From assembly GCF_025854275.1 (NCBI RefSeq), contig NZ_CP107567.1, forward strand, positions 1,798,001 to 1,862,000: a DNA stretch of 64,000 nucleotides, read 5' to 3'. Source of the DNA: Streptomyces peucetius. Lineage in GTDB: Bacteria; Actinomycetota; Actinomycetes; Streptomycetales; Streptomycetaceae. Below the pieces are notes generated by a model. It was not told the DNA's origin. It made no database searches and saw nothing but the letters and a program-made list of their open reading frames with translations. The translations under genes were made by a program, and so were the position numbers. Position 1 is the first letter of the stretch. Each line of letters begins with the position of its first letter. Shown piece after piece: positions 1 to 8,296 of the stretch.

Positions 1-58
1 CCACCGCGATCGAACCGGCGGTGGTGGAGCCCACCGGGATGTTCTGAGCCTCAGCCAT
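1..58 (-). CDS. sufD: SufD, Fe-S cluster assembly scaffold subunit (N-terminus only)
   Basis: Only the first 19 codons are in the window; the gene runs off the left edge. They encode a peptide beginning MAEAQNIPVGSTTAGSIAV, which resembles the N-terminus of actinobacterial SufD. SufD joins SufB and the ATPase SufC in the SufBCD scaffold that builds Fe-S clusters in the cytoplasm. The start lies 62 nt downstream of the sufB stop on the same strand, as expected for the sufR-sufB-sufD operon. The call rests mainly on this context. Confidence 0.85.
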   Translation of the reverse strand, partial: MAEAQNIPVGSTTAGSIAV

Positions 59-120
59 GGCTGTCGTCTTGCTCTCTTCCTACGTCAGAAGTCAGTCGCT
101 GCTTACGGTCACGGAGGGCG

Positions 121-1542
121 TCAGCCCACCGAGCCCTCCATCTGCAGCTCGATCAGCCGGTTGAGCTCCAGCGCGTACTCCATGGGGAGTTCCTTGGCGA
201 TCGGCTCGACGAAGCCACGCACGATCATGGCCATCGCCTCGAACTCGGTCATACCGCGGCTCATCAGGTAGAAGAGCTGGTCCTCCGAGACCTTGGAGAC
301 GGTCGCCTCGTGGCCCATGGAGACGTCGTCCTCGCGGACGTCGACGTACGGGTAGGTGTCCGAACGCGAGATCGTGTCGACCAGCAGAGCGTCGCAGAGC
401 ACGTTGGACTTCGCACCCGGCGCGCCCTCGCCGATCTCGATCAGACCGCGGTAGGACGTGCGGCCGCCGCCTCGCGCCACCGACTTGGAGACGATGTTGG
501 ACGAGGTGTTCGGGGCCATGTGGACCATCTTGGCGCCGGCGTCCTGGTGCTGGCCCTCGCCCGCGAAGGCGATGGACAGGGTCTCGCCCTTGGCGTGCTC
601 GCCCATCAGGTAGACGGCCGGGTACTTCATGGTCACCTTGGAGCCGATGTTGCCGTCGACCCACTCCATGGTCGCGCCCTCGTACGCCACGGCGCGCTTG
701 GTGACCAGGTTGTAGACGTTGTTCGACCAGTTCTGGATGGTCGTGTAGCGGCAGCGGCCGCCCTTCTTGACGATGATCTCCACCACGGCGCTGTGCAGCG
801 AGTCGGAGGAGTAGATCGGCGCGGTGCAGCCCTCGACGTAGTGGACGTAGGCGTCCTCGTCGACGATGATCAGCGTCCGCTCGAACTGGCCCATGTTCTC
901 CGTGTTGATACGGAAGTAGGCCTGCAGCGGGATGTCCACGTGGACGCCCTTGGGGACGTAGATGAACGACCCGCCGGACCACACGGCCGTGTTCAGCGAC
1001 GCGAACTTGTTGTCACCGACCGGGATGACGGTGCCGAAGTACTCCTGGAAGAGCTCCGGGTGCTCCTTCAGCGCGGTGTCGGTGTCGAGGAAGATGACGC
1101 CCTGCTCCTCCAGGTCCTCGCGGATCTGGTGGTAGACGACCTCGGACTCGTACTGCGCGGCGACACCGGCGACCAGGCGCTGCTTCTCCGCCTCGGGGAT
1201 GCCGAGCTTGTCGTACGTGTTCTTGATGTCCTCGGGCAGGTCCTCCCACGAGGCGGCCTGCGCCTCGGTGGAACGCACGAAGTACTTGATGTTGTCGAAA
1301 TCGATGCCCGAGAGGTCGGAGCCCCAGCTCGGCATGGGCTTCTTGTCGAAGAGGCGCAGACCCTTCAGCCGCAGCTTCAGCATCCACTCCGGCTCGTTCT
1401 TCTTCGCGGAGATGTCGCGGACGACGTCCTCGTTCAGACCGCGCTTCGCGGCTGCGCCGGCCGCGTCGGAGTCGGCCCAGCCGAATTCGTACTTACCCAG
1501 GCCCTCGAGTTCGGGGTGGGCAGTCTCCGTGGGGAGAGTCAT
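121..1542 (-). CDS. sufB: SufB, Fe-S cluster assembly scaffold protein
   Basis: This 473-aa protein is the core SufB subunit of the SufBC2D scaffold, on which nascent Fe-S clusters are assembled from SufS-derived sulphur and iron. The central beta-helix region shows the family hallmarks: a [12 protein letters not shown] segment, the [20 protein letters not shown] stretch, and a conserved EGCTAP cysteine segment. The ATG at 1542 is chosen because the protein then begins [20 protein letters not shown] at the expected length, and it overlaps the sufR stop by 4 nt (ATGA), which suggests translational coupling. An upstream extension of the frame would run into sufR and is rejected. Expression should follow the sufR promoter. 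Confidence 0.97.
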   Translation of the reverse strand: MTLPTETAHPELEGLGKYEFGWADSDAAGAAAKRGLNEDVVRDISAKKNEPEWMLKLRLKGLRLFDKKPMPSWGSDLSGIDFDNIKYFVRSTEAQAASWEDLPEDIKNTYDKLGIPEAEKQRLVAGVAAQYESEVVYHQIREDLEEQGVIFLDTDTALKEHPELFQEYFGTVIPVGDNKFASLNTAVWSGGSFIYVPKGVHVDIPLQAYFRINTENMGQFERTLIIVDEDAYVHYVEGCTAPIYSSDSLHSAVVEIIVKKGGRCRYTTIQNWSNNVYNLVTKRAVAYEGATMEWVDGNIGSKVTMKYPAVYLMGEHAKGETLSIAFAGEGQHQDAGAKMVHMAPNTSSNIVSKSVARGGGRTSYRGLIEIGEGAPGAKSNVLCDALLVDTISRSDTYPYVDVREDDVSMGHEATVSKVSEDQLFYLMSRGMTEFEAMAMIVRGFVEPIAKELPMEYALELNRLIELQMEGSVG

Positions 1543-2339
1543 GCGGGGTTCCTCCCGGCCGTGCTTGCAGAAGCTGATGGTGTGGTGCTGGTCTGTGTGG
1601 TGCTGTCCTGCGGCGCGGTGCCCGGCGGCGAGGTGCCGCTCTGGGGCGCGCCGCGCGGGATGAACGTCGTGCAGACGCCATCGCCGTGGGCGATGGTGGC
1701 GAGCCGCTGGACATGCGTCCCGAGGAGCTTCGAGAAGAACTCGGTCTCGGCCTCGCACAGCTGCGGGTACTTCTCAGCCGCGTGGGCGACCGGGCAGTGG
1801 TGCTGGCAGAGCTGCTCGCCGACCGGTGCGCTGCGAGCCGTAGCAGCGTACCCGTCGGCGCTGAGCGCCTTGGCCAGCGCTTCGGTGCGTGCCTCGGGAG
1901 CGGCGGACTCGACGGCCGCGCGGTACGCCCCGGACTGGGCCTCGATCCGGTCCCGGGCGAAGGCGGCGACCGCGGCCTCCCCGGCCGCCCCTCCTCCGGC
2001 GGACCGCTCGATCCAGCGCAGGGCGTCCACCGCCAGCGTGTCGTACGACTGGTCGAAGGCGTCCCGGCCGCAGTCGGTCAGTGCGAACACCTTGGCGGGC
2101 CTGCCGCGGGTGCGGGCGCCGTAGACGCGCTGCTCGCGCGGCTCCACGACGTTCTCCGAGACAAGGGTGTCGAGGTGGCGGCGGACGGCCGCCTGGGTGA
2201 GTCGCAGGCGGCCCGCGAGGTCGGCCACGGTGGACGGGCCGTGGTCCAGGATGGAGCGCGCGACGCGGTTGCGGGTGGAGTGATCCGACCGCAGACCCGC
2301 CGCGAGTTCCTCCTGGGGAGCCTCGCCAACGTTTTTCAC
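1539..2339 (-). CDS. sufR: SufR-type ArsR/DeoR-fold repressor of the suf operon
   Basis: A 266-aa regulator heads the suf operon. Residues 20-90 form a winged helix-turn-helix containing [20 protein letters not shown]. The C-terminal half carries cysteines in LCQHHCP, a third in YPQLCEAE and a fourth in GDGVCTTF. This resembles the [4Fe-4S]-binding region of SufR proteins. In Streptomyces SufR represses its own operon when loaded with a cluster (established for S. avermitilis, from memory). The GTG at 2339 is chosen because it lies directly at the predicted transcription start, and the ATG four codons' distance upstream is in another frame and quickly stops. The start codon overlaps a CAAC-N6-GTTG palindrome. 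The end overlaps sufB by 4 nt. Confidence 0.93.
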   Translation of the reverse strand: MKNVGEAPQEELAAGLRSDHSTRNRVARSILDHGPSTVADLAGRLRLTQAAVRRHLDTLVSENVVEPREQRVYGARTRGRPAKVFALTDCGRDAFDQSYDTLAVDALRWIERSAGGGAAGEAAVAAFARDRIEAQSGAYRAAVESAAPEARTEALAKALSADGYAATARSAPVGEQLCQHHCPVAHAAEKYPQLCEAETEFFSKLLGTHVQRLATIAHGDGVCTTFIPRGAPQSGTSPPGTAPQDSTTQTSTTPSASASTAGRNPA

Positions 2340-2375
2340 AACGCCATTGTTGCGTAATTCCTCAGAGACTGACAA
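2339..2375 (-). promoter_or_regulatory. sufR promoter with overlapping CAAC-N6-GTTG operator
   Basis: On the minus strand a -35-like TTGTCA (2370-2375) is followed after 18 nt by a -10-like AACAAT (2346-2351). Six nt later comes the GTG start of sufR, so the transcript is probably leaderless. A perfect inverted repeat CAAC-N6-GTTG occupies 2339-2352, covering the -10 element and the first base of the start codon. I recall this 14-bp palindrome as the SufR operator of S. avermitilis. Bound SufR here would block RNA polymerase directly. Confidence 0.75.
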
Positions 2376-2410
2376 GCGGCGCCCGGAGCAGCGCGCGGTG
2401 CCGTGCGTCA

Positions 2411-2426
2411 CTTAGGCAAACCTAAG
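2411..2426. promoter_or_regulatory. Iron-box-like palindrome (DtxR/IdeR/DmdR type)
   Basis: A perfect inverted repeat CTTAGG-CAAA-CCTAAG lies between sufR and the divergent ABC transporter. The TTAGG-N4-CCTAA core matches the inner part of the actinobacterial iron box (TTAGGTTAGGCTAACCTAA), but the outer TTAGG half is missing. It sits 36 bp upstream of the sufR -35 element and about 118 bp upstream of the transporter -10 element. Iron control of either gene is inferred only. Confidence 0.45.
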
Positions 2427-2543
2427 CTGACCTGCGGAAATGATCACCGGGGGCCCAGCAGGCCAGGTCGGACGGGCACCGGCGCGCACTCGCCCTCGGG
2501 GGCCACCGGGGAACCCGCGGGCCGGGCCGCCGCGGCGCGCGCC

Positions 2544-2549
2544 TAGACT
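2544..2549 (+). promoter_or_regulatory. -10 element, leaderless start of the ABC exporter operon
   Basis: TAGACT lies 7 nt before the ATG at 2557, so transcription should begin at or next to the start codon. No good Shine-Dalgarno sequence precedes the ATG, which fits a leaderless mRNA. No convincing -35 hexamer was seen. Confidence 0.5.
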
Positions 2550-2556
2550 TCCCGGC

Positions 2557-3483
2557 ATGCTGAGCGAGCCTGCCGTCCGGATCCGGGGCCTGGTCAAGCG
2601 GTACGGACCCAAGACCGCGGTGGACGGGCTCGACCTCGACGTCGCCACCGGTTCCGTGACCTCCGTCCTGGGGCCCAACGGCGCCGGCAAGACGACCACC
2701 ATCGAGACCTGCGAGGGCTACTGCCGCGCCGACGCCGGCACCGTGCGGGTCCTCGGACTCGACCCCGTCGCCGACGCCGCGCGGCTGCGGCCCAGGATCG
2801 GCGTGATGCTCCAGTCGGGTGGCGTCTACTCCGGCGCCAGGGCCGACGAGATGCTCCGCCACATGGCGAAACTGCACGCCCACCCCCTGGACGTGGACGC
2901 TCTCGTCGAACGCCTCGGCCTCGGCAGCTGCGGACGTACCCCCTACCGCCGCCTCTCCGGCGGCCAGCAGCAGCGCCTCGCACTGGCCATGGCCGTCGTC
3001 GGCCGCCCCGAGCTGGTCTTCCTCGACGAGCCGACCGCCGGTCTCGACCCGCAGGCCCGCCGCGCCACCTGGGACCTCGTACGGGAACTGCGGGCCGACG
3101 GTGTCACCACCGTGCTGACCACGCACTTCATGGACGAGGCGGAGGAGCTCTCCGACGACGTCGCCATCGTCGACGCCGGCCGGGTCGTCGCCCGGGGCAG
3201 CACCGAGGAGCTGTGCCGCGGCGGCGCGGAGAACAGCCTGCGCTTCACCGGCCGCCCCGGCCTCGACCTCGGCTCCCTGCTGAAGGCGCTCCCCGACGGG
3301 TCGGCGGCCGCCGAGCTGACACCGGGCGCGTACCGGATCACCGGCGACGTCGATCCGCAGCTGCTGGCGACCGTCACCTCCTGGTGCGCCCAGCACGGCG
3401 TGCTGCCGCACGGCATCTCGGTGGAACGGCACACCCTCGAAGACGTCTTCCTCGAACTGACGGGCAAGGAGCTGCGCGCATGA
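2557..3483 (+). CDS. ABC-2 type transporter, ATP-binding protein
   Basis: A 308-aa single nucleotide-binding-domain ATPase that powers the permease encoded immediately downstream. Walker A GPNGAGKT (residues 39-46), the signature LSGGQ (133-137) and Walker B LVFLDEP (153-159) are all intact, followed by a switch histidine in LTTHFMDEAEEL. Residues 225-308 form a C-terminal extension typical of drug- or antibiotic-export ATPases (DrrA-like). The substrate cannot be read from sequence. The ATG at 2557 is preferred to an upstream in-frame extension because TAGACT-N7 points to a leaderless start here. The gene is divergent from sufR and its stop overlaps the permease start by 4 nt. Confidence 0.93.
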   Translation: MLSEPAVRIRGLVKRYGPKTAVDGLDLDVATGSVTSVLGPNGAGKTTTIETCEGYCRADAGTVRVLGLDPVADAARLRPRIGVMLQSGGVYSGARADEMLRHMAKLHAHPLDVDALVERLGLGSCGRTPYRRLSGGQQQRLALAMAVVGRPELVFLDEPTAGLDPQARRATWDLVRELRADGVTTVLTTHFMDEAEELSDDVAIVDAGRVVARGSTEELCRGGAENSLRFTGRPGLDLGSLLKALPDGSAAAELTPGAYRITGDVDPQLLATVTSWCAQHGVLPHGISVERHTLEDVFLELTGKELRA

Positions 3484-4247
3484 GCGCCGGTACGTACACG
3501 CCGAAGCCGGGTGCCGCGCCGCTGACCCGCATGATCACCGCACAGGCCGCCTTCGAGACGAAGATGCTGCTGCGCAACGGTGAGCAGCTGCTGCTCACTG
3601 TGATCATCCCGTCACTTCTGCTCGTCCTGTTCTCCACCGTCGACATCATCGACACCGGAGAGGGCGCGGCGGTCGACTTCCTCGCCCCCGGCGTCCTCGC
3701 CCTCGCCGTCATGTCCACCGCCTTCACGGGCCAGGCCATCGCGACCGGCTTCGAACGGCGCTACGGCGTCCTCAAGCGGCTCGGGGCCTCACCGATCCCC
3801 CGCTGGGCCCTGATGACGGCGAAGACGCTCTCCGTCCTGGTGACCGAGGTCCTCCAGATCGTGCTGCTGACCGTGATCGCGTTCGCGCTCGGCTGGTCCC
3901 CGCACGGCGGCCCGCTGTCCGTGGTGCTGCTGCTCGTCCTCGGCACCGCGGCCTTCTCCGGCCTCGGGCTGCTGATGGCGGGCGCGCTCAAGGCCGAGGT
4001 GACCCTGGCCGCCGCCAACCTCGTCTTCCTGCTGCTGCTCGTCGGCGGCGGGGTGATCGTGCCGCTGGACAGGTTCCCCGGCGGCGTCGCCTCCGTGCTC
4101 GGATGGCTGCCGATCTCGGCGCTCTCCGAGGGGCTGCGGGACGTGCTCCAGCACGGCGCCGGCATGCCGTGGGGCAATCTGGGCATCCTCGCCCTCTGGG
4201 CGGTGCTCGGACTGGGCGCGGCCGCCCGGACCTTCCGCTGGGAGTGA
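3480..4247 (+). CDS. ABC-2 type transporter, permease protein
   Basis: A 255-aa integral membrane protein of the ABC-2 (DrrB-like) class, with six hydrophobic segments spread from about residue 35 to the C-terminus. Examples are LLLTVIIPSLLLVLF and VVLLLVLGTAAFSGLGLLMA. It pairs with the preceding ATPase to form a small exporter in the cytoplasmic membrane. The start codon overlaps the ATPase stop (ATGA), indicating coupled translation. The adjacency to ctaA and ctaB suggests a possible link with haem or respiratory biogenesis, but the cargo is unknown. Confidence 0.92.
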   Translation: MSAGTYTPKPGAAPLTRMITAQAAFETKMLLRNGEQLLLTVIIPSLLLVLFSTVDIIDTGEGAAVDFLAPGVLALAVMSTAFTGQAIATGFERRYGVLKRLGASPIPRWALMTAKTLSVLVTEVLQIVLLTVIAFALGWSPHGGPLSVVLLLVLGTAAFSGLGLLMAGALKAEVTLAAANLVFLLLLVGGGVIVPLDRFPGGVASVLGWLPISALSEGLRDVLQHGAGMPWGNLGILALWAVLGLGAAARTFRWE

Positions 4248-4295
4248 CACGCGCGCCAGGATGACCCTGCCGAGACCCGCACGGTGGGAGGCCGG

Positions 4296-5429
4296 ATGAA
4301 GCGCACTGCCCGCACTGCCGCACTGCGACTGGACGCGCAGTGGATGAAGGTCAGAGCCGGCCGGCCCTCCGCCTCCCCCGCGGAACGTGAGCGGATGCTG
4401 ACCGATCTGATCTCCGCCCTCGCCCCGCACGCCGCGGGCGACCTCTCCCTCGCCGCCAGGCTGAGCCTGCGCTACGGGGACCTCGCCCGCCACCACTTCG
4501 ACACCGGCAGGCGCACCGACGCGCTCATCGCCGTCGACCAGGCCGTCCTGCGCGGCGCCGAGCCGGCGGAGCACGACGCCGAACACGCCCGCTGGTACGC
4601 GCGGGCCCTGATCAGCCAGGCCGTCTACCTCGCCGAACCGCTCAGCGACGAACTGGGCCTGCCCCGCTACCCCTTCCAGCCGCACGGCGAGCAGCCGTGC
4701 GCCGAGGACCGCCTGGCGGGACTGGCCGCCGTCGAGGCCACCCACCGGGCGATCGCCGTCTGGGAGCGGCTCGACCGGTCCGATCCGCGCAACCGTGAGG
4801 GCCTCGCCCAGGCGTACGTCTTCCTCGGCGACCGGCTGGAGGAGCTCGGCAGGCCGGTCGACGCGGCGGAGTGGGCCGTACGGGCGGAACGCGGGTTCCA
4901 CGCCGTCTGGCAGGCCCCCGACCCCGCCGAGCGCGCCCACGCCGCCGTCCTCGGCCATCTGCGGGACCAGCTGGAGCGCCGGCTGCGGCGCTGCCCGTTC
5001 GAGGGCGGCCTCACCCAGCTGCACAAGCGCGGGCTGCTGCCGGAGCGCCTGGTACCGCTGGCGGTCCTGGCGGCGCGGATCGAGGGCGTCGACCCGCAGG
5101 CGATCGCCGAGGGGCTCGGCCTCGAGCGGGCGGAGGTGGGCCGTGTCCTGCGCGCCAGGTCGTGGCGGGCGGTGTGGCGGTTCGACGTGCGCACGGCCGA
5201 CGGCTCATGGGCACCGCTGGCGCACCCCTGGCGCGGGATGGACGCGGTCACCGACTGCACGGCGGAGGAGGTGGCCGCCGATCTGACGGACGCCTTCCGT
5301 ACGTCGCCCGGTGTGCCGTCGGCGCCGTGGCGCTTCGCGCTGTGGTGGGAGGAGGAGGACCACCTGGACGGGTCCCGTGTCCGTACGACGTCCGAGGCGT
5401 TCGAGGAACCCGCTGCCGACCCCTCGTGA
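4296..5429 (+). CDS. Conserved hypothetical protein with helical repeat-like N-terminus
   Basis: A 377-aa soluble protein that I recognise only as conserved in Streptomyces at this locus. Residues 1-220 are rich in amphipathic helices resembling tetratricopeptide repeats: AARLSLRYGDLARHHFDTGR, a YARALISQAVYLAEPL helix and EGLAQAYVFLGDRLEELGR. Residues 250-300 contain an HTH-like stretch (DPQAIAEGLGLERAEVGRVL). The C-terminus is acidic and Trp-rich. The ATG at 4296 is chosen over the GTG at 4284 because a GGGAGG ribosome-binding site lies 5 nt upstream. The gene starts 48 nt after the permease stop and may be cotranscribed. No function is assigned. Confidence 0.85.
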   Translation: MKRTARTAALRLDAQWMKVRAGRPSASPAERERMLTDLISALAPHAAGDLSLAARLSLRYGDLARHHFDTGRRTDALIAVDQAVLRGAEPAEHDAEHARWYARALISQAVYLAEPLSDELGLPRYPFQPHGEQPCAEDRLAGLAAVEATHRAIAVWERLDRSDPRNREGLAQAYVFLGDRLEELGRPVDAAEWAVRAERGFHAVWQAPDPAERAHAAVLGHLRDQLERRLRRCPFEGGLTQLHKRGLLPERLVPLAVLAARIEGVDPQAIAEGLGLERAEVGRVLRARSWRAVWRFDVRTADGSWAPLAHPWRGMDAVTDCTAEEVAADLTDAFRTSPGVPSAPWRFALWWEEEDHLDGSRVRTTSEAFEEPAADPS

Positions 5430-5450
5430 AACCGTGCACAAGCCCCCGCT

Positions 5451-5456
5451 TACGAT
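5451..5456 (+). promoter_or_regulatory. -10 element, leaderless start of ctaA
   Basis: TACGAT is followed by 7 nt and then the GTG start of ctaA at 5464. No Shine-Dalgarno sequence is present, consistent with a leaderless transcript that separates ctaA from the upstream hypothetical gene. Confidence 0.55.
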
Positions 5457-5463
5457 AGGGGCC

Positions 5464-6426
5464 GTGCAGACCCCCCTCGCCCATATCGCCCAGCGCTGGA
5501 CACCGTCACCCAAAGTCCTGCGGCGCGCCGCGCTTTCCGCCGTCCTGATGACCGTCGTCATCATCGTCACCGGCGGTGCCGTACGGCTGACCGGCTCCGG
5601 CCTCGGCTGCGACACCTGGCCCAAGTGCACGGACGACAGCCTCTTCGCCACGCCCGAGCAGGGCATCCACGGCGCGATCGAGTTCGGCAACCGGATGCTG
5701 ACGTACGTCCTGTCGGCCGCCGTCGGCTGGGCGATCATCGCCGGGCGCTCCGTGAAGCCGCGCCGGCGCGGCCTCGGCCGGCTCGCCTGGGCCCAGTTCT
5801 GGATCGTCATGGGCAACGCCGTCCTCGGCGGCATCACGGTGTGGGCGGGCCTCAACCCGTGGACGGTGGCCGGGCACTTCCTGCTGGCGAACGTGCTGCT
5901 CACGGTCGCTACGGTGACCTGGGTACGCAGCGGTGAGGGCGACGCGGCCCCCCGCCCGCGGGTCCCGCGGCCGGTCCGCAGGCTCGCGTGGGCGATCGTC
6001 GCGGTCTCCGCGGTGCTGATCACCCTCGGCACGACCGTGACCGGCTCCGGCAAGCACGCGGGCGACAGCAGCGACGTCCCGCGCATGCCCTGGGACTGGT
6101 CCGCGGCGGCCCACATCCACGCGATCGCCGCGTGGGTGGTGTGCGCGCTGGCCGTCGCGATGTGGCTCCTCCTGCGCGTGGTCGACGCCCCCGACGACAT
6201 CCGGGCCCGCGCCCGTGACCTGCTGCTGGTGGTGCTGCTGCAAGGGGCGCTCGGGTATGTGCAGTACTTCACCGGGGTGCCGGAGCTGCTGGTCGGTGCG
6301 CACATGCTCGGTTCGTCGCTGATGTGGATCGCGGTGCTGAGGCTGGCGCTGAGCCTGCGGGAACGGGAGCGGGTGTCCCCGTCGGCGACACCGACGACCG
6401 GCGACCCGGCGCTGAGCCGCGCCTGA
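5464..6426 (+). CDS. ctaA: Haem A synthase CtaA (COX15/CtaA family)
   Basis: A 320-aa polytopic membrane protein that oxidises the C8 methyl group of haem O to a formyl group, giving haem A for aa3-type cytochrome oxidase. About eight transmembrane segments are visible in two homologous four-helix halves. The conserved haem-ligand histidines occur in GIHGAIEFGNR, WTVAGHFLLAN, AAHIHAIAAW and VGAHMLGSSL. A cysteine pair in the first extracellular loop (CDTWPKC) matches the family. GTG at 5464 follows TACGAT-N7 and gives the expected family length. The haem O synthase ctaB lies about 1.9 kb downstream on the other strand. Confidence 0.94.
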   Translation: MQTPLAHIAQRWTPSPKVLRRAALSAVLMTVVIIVTGGAVRLTGSGLGCDTWPKCTDDSLFATPEQGIHGAIEFGNRMLTYVLSAAVGWAIIAGRSVKPRRRGLGRLAWAQFWIVMGNAVLGGITVWAGLNPWTVAGHFLLANVLLTVATVTWVRSGEGDAAPRPRVPRPVRRLAWAIVAVSAVLITLGTTVTGSGKHAGDSSDVPRMPWDWSAAAHIHAIAAWVVCALAVAMWLLLRVVDAPDDIRARARDLLLVVLLQGALGYVQYFTGVPELLVGAHMLGSSLMWIAVLRLALSLRERERVSPSATPTTGDPALSRA

Positions 6427-6433
6427 CGGGACC

Positions 6434-6656
6434 GGGCCGCTGCGCGGGCCCGTCCCCCACCCCGCCCCTTCCCGAACGGGCTCCGCCCGGACCCGCTTTC
6501 GGGGGCTCCGCCCCCGGGCCCCCGCCGGCGGGGCTGACTCCGCGGAACGAAATCCAGCCCGCCCGGCGTTTGAGGGCACGGCCGAAGGCCGCACGGGGTC
6601 CGGGGCGGAGTCCCGGTTCGGGAAGGGGCGGGGAGGGGACAAGCCCGCCGCAGGCG
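6434..6656. repeat. GC-rich intergenic repeat, copy A
   Basis: The 247-bp gap between convergent ctaA and the amidohydrolase is filled by a large inverted repeat. The left arm (6452-6477) and right arm (6616-6640) match at about 24 of 26 positions and share a CCCCGCCCCTTCCCGAAC core and its complement. Related sequence recurs at 16282-16682 and 34577-34689. The element begins with GGCCGCTGCGCGG and ends with GCCGCAGGCG, 17 nt before the amidohydrolase stop. It may act as a bidirectional terminator. Confidence 0.75.
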
Positions 6657-6673
6657 ACACGCGCCCGCAGCCG

Positions 6674-7768
6674 TCACGCCGCCCGCGGCAACCCGTACAC
6701 CCGCCCCGCGTTCCCCCACGCCAGCAGCCCCGCCACCCGCTCCGCGTCGCCCTGCGACCACGCTCCGTCCGCGACCCACCCGCCCAGGACCCGGCCCAGC
6801 GCGTCGCGGAAGGTCCGTGCGGCCACCACATGGAGCTCCGGCAGGCCCCGCGCCCCCGACGAGAACAGCAGCTTGCCGAACGGCGCGAGTTCGAGGATCT
6901 CCGCGAGTACCGCCGCCGCCCGCGCGCCCGTGCGGGCGAGGGCGGGGCCGAGGTCGACGTACACGTGCGGGTACGCGCTCGCGAGGTGCGCGGCGCTGCG
7001 GTGGTGGGGGTAGCCGTGGAGCAGGACCAGGTCCGTACCGAGCCCGGCCGTCGCCGCGGCGAAGTCCGCGAGCGGCATCGGGTCGTCCGCACCGACGTGC
7101 AGCTGCAGCGGCAGCCCCGTGGCGACGGCGACCCACAGCAGGTGCCGCAGCAGTACGGGATCGGTGAGGGGCCCGCCCACGCGGCGGCCGGCGAGCCAGC
7201 GTCCGGCCGCGCCGCGCACCTCGCCGGGGCCCGGCGGCTCCGGCCGCTCCGGCTGCCACCCGGCGGCGACGGTGGTGAAGGCGGCGGCGGACCCGGCCGT
7301 CCCGTGCACCGCCTCCGCGAGGTTCGCGAGGAACGACTCCACGGTCCCCGAGGTGTCCGCCACCTGCTCCGCGAGCAGTTCGAGCCGTACGATCTCGCGC
7401 GCCTGCGCCTCCCCCGCCGCGGCGATCTCCGCCGGGCCGGCCAGGTCGCCGGGCGGCCCGGTGTCGACGAGGTAGGTGGCGATACCGGTGCCCCGCAGAA
7501 GCCGTCTGCCCGCCTCGACCACTCCGAGCTCGCGGCGGCGGGCCAGGTAGTGGGCGGGCGGGCAGTGCGGTTCGAGTCCCAGGAGCGGCGGGCACCAGCG
7601 CCGTACCGCGAACCCCGTCTGGGTGTCGAAGAAGGTGGTGCCGGCGGCCGGCGGGGCTCCCGCGGCCGGGCCCAGGTACGTCTCGAAGGTGCCGAGGCCC
7701 AGTTCCGTGCGGAGCACCCCGTGGCAGTACTGGTCGACCAGACGCACCGAGGACGCGGCGTCGATCAT
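6674..7768 (-). CDS. Amidohydrolase-family protein
   Basis: A 364-aa protein of the amidohydrolase 2 (TIM-barrel metal hydrolase) group. The N-terminal DQYCHGVL region corresponds to the first metal-binding strand, although the usual HxH is reduced to a single histidine. Later motifs include LPLQLHVGADDPMP (a conserved His), VLLHGYPHHRSAAHLA and the strand-end YVDLGP. Substrate is unknown; related sequences include the N-terminal domain of FluG-like proteins. The ATG at 7768 has GGAG 8-11 nt upstream. An 8-bp inverted repeat sits just before it. The gene stands alone, with the copy A repeat at its 3' end. Confidence 0.8.
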   Translation of the reverse strand: MIDAASSVRLVDQYCHGVLRTELGLGTFETYLGPAAGAPPAAGTTFFDTQTGFAVRRWCPPLLGLEPHCPPAHYLARRRELGVVEAGRRLLRGTGIATYLVDTGPPGDLAGPAEIAAAGEAQAREIVRLELLAEQVADTSGTVESFLANLAEAVHGTAGSAAAFTTVAAGWQPERPEPPGPGEVRGAAGRWLAGRRVGGPLTDPVLLRHLLWVAVATGLPLQLHVGADDPMPLADFAAATAGLGTDLVLLHGYPHHRSAAHLASAYPHVYVDLGPALARTGARAAAVLAEILELAPFGKLLFSSGARGLPELHVVAARTFRDALGRVLGGWVADGAWSQGDAERVAGLLAWGNAGRVYGLPRAA

Positions 7769-7780
7769 CGGGAGCTCCTG

Positions 7781-7803
7781 CCTGTGGACCGTGCTTCCAC
7801 AGG
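7781..7803. promoter_or_regulatory. Operator-like inverted repeat before the amidohydrolase
   Basis: CCTGTGGA-N7-TCCACAGG is a perfect 8-bp inverted repeat centred about 24 bp upstream of the amidohydrolase start. Its size and position suit a dimeric repressor site. The regulator is not identified and none is encoded next to it. Confidence 0.4.
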
Positions 7804-7846
7804 GCTAACGGACGACCCCGGCACAAGGTGTTGCCCGGGAGGCGAC

Positions 7847-8203
7847 TCAGCCGTTGGAGGGGCCGCCGAGCTGGATGCCGGCCATCCGGCTCCACTCGTA
7901 CGGGCCGGTGCGCACCTTCGCCGCGAAGTCGCCGTCGAAGGACTCGTGCAGCGTGATCCCCGACTTCTCGGCGGCGCTCACGGCGACGGGGTGGCTCGGG
8001 GCCACCAGGTCGCCCCAGGCGCCGTCCTCGCCGACGAGGACGATGCGGGTGCCCATCTGGCCGAGGTAGGCAAGCTGGCCCTCGGCGCCGCCGTGCGCCT
8101 TGGAGAACGCCTGGATCTGCTTGGCGAGCTTCGCCGCCCTGCGCTCGGCGCGGGCGTCGGACGCGTGCGGGGACGCCGTCTCATCAACCGTGGTGTCAGC
8201 CAT
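7847..8203 (-). CDS. Small conserved hypothetical protein
   Basis: A 118-aa cytoplasmic protein with no transmembrane segment. The first 40 residues are charged and helical (DARAERRAAKLAKQIQAF); the rest contains RIVLVGEDGAWGDLVAPSHP and ends EWSRMAGIQLGGPSNG. I recognise it only as a conserved Streptomyces protein at this locus. The ATG at 8203 is preferred to the ATG at 8212 because TAGCAT lies exactly 7 nt upstream, indicating a leaderless start. No function is proposed. Confidence 0.82.
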   Translation of the reverse strand: MADTTVDETASPHASDARAERRAAKLAKQIQAFSKAHGGAEGQLAYLGQMGTRIVLVGEDGAWGDLVAPSHPVAVSAAEKSGITLHESFDGDFAAKVRTGPYEWSRMAGIQLGGPSNG

Positions 8204-8210
8204 GCATCGC

Positions 8211-8216
8211 ATGCTA
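8211..8216 (-). promoter_or_regulatory. -10 element, leaderless start of the 118-aa gene
   Basis: On the minus strand TAGCAT is followed by 7 nt and the ATG at 8203. No ribosome-binding site is visible. This is one of several TANNNT-N6/7-start arrangements in the window. Confidence 0.5.
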
Positions 8217-8296
8217 CTCGCGGGTAGATCATTCGGCGACGGCCGGGAGACGTGGCCTCGGCCACGCCGCGCCGTTCCGGGCGGACCGGCGCGGTC

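Noticed and set aside
6434..6656. Repeat copy A as an insertion sequence or coding gene
   Set aside because: It has no transposase, no target-site duplication that I can see, and its frames translate to Pro/Gly/Arg-rich noise.
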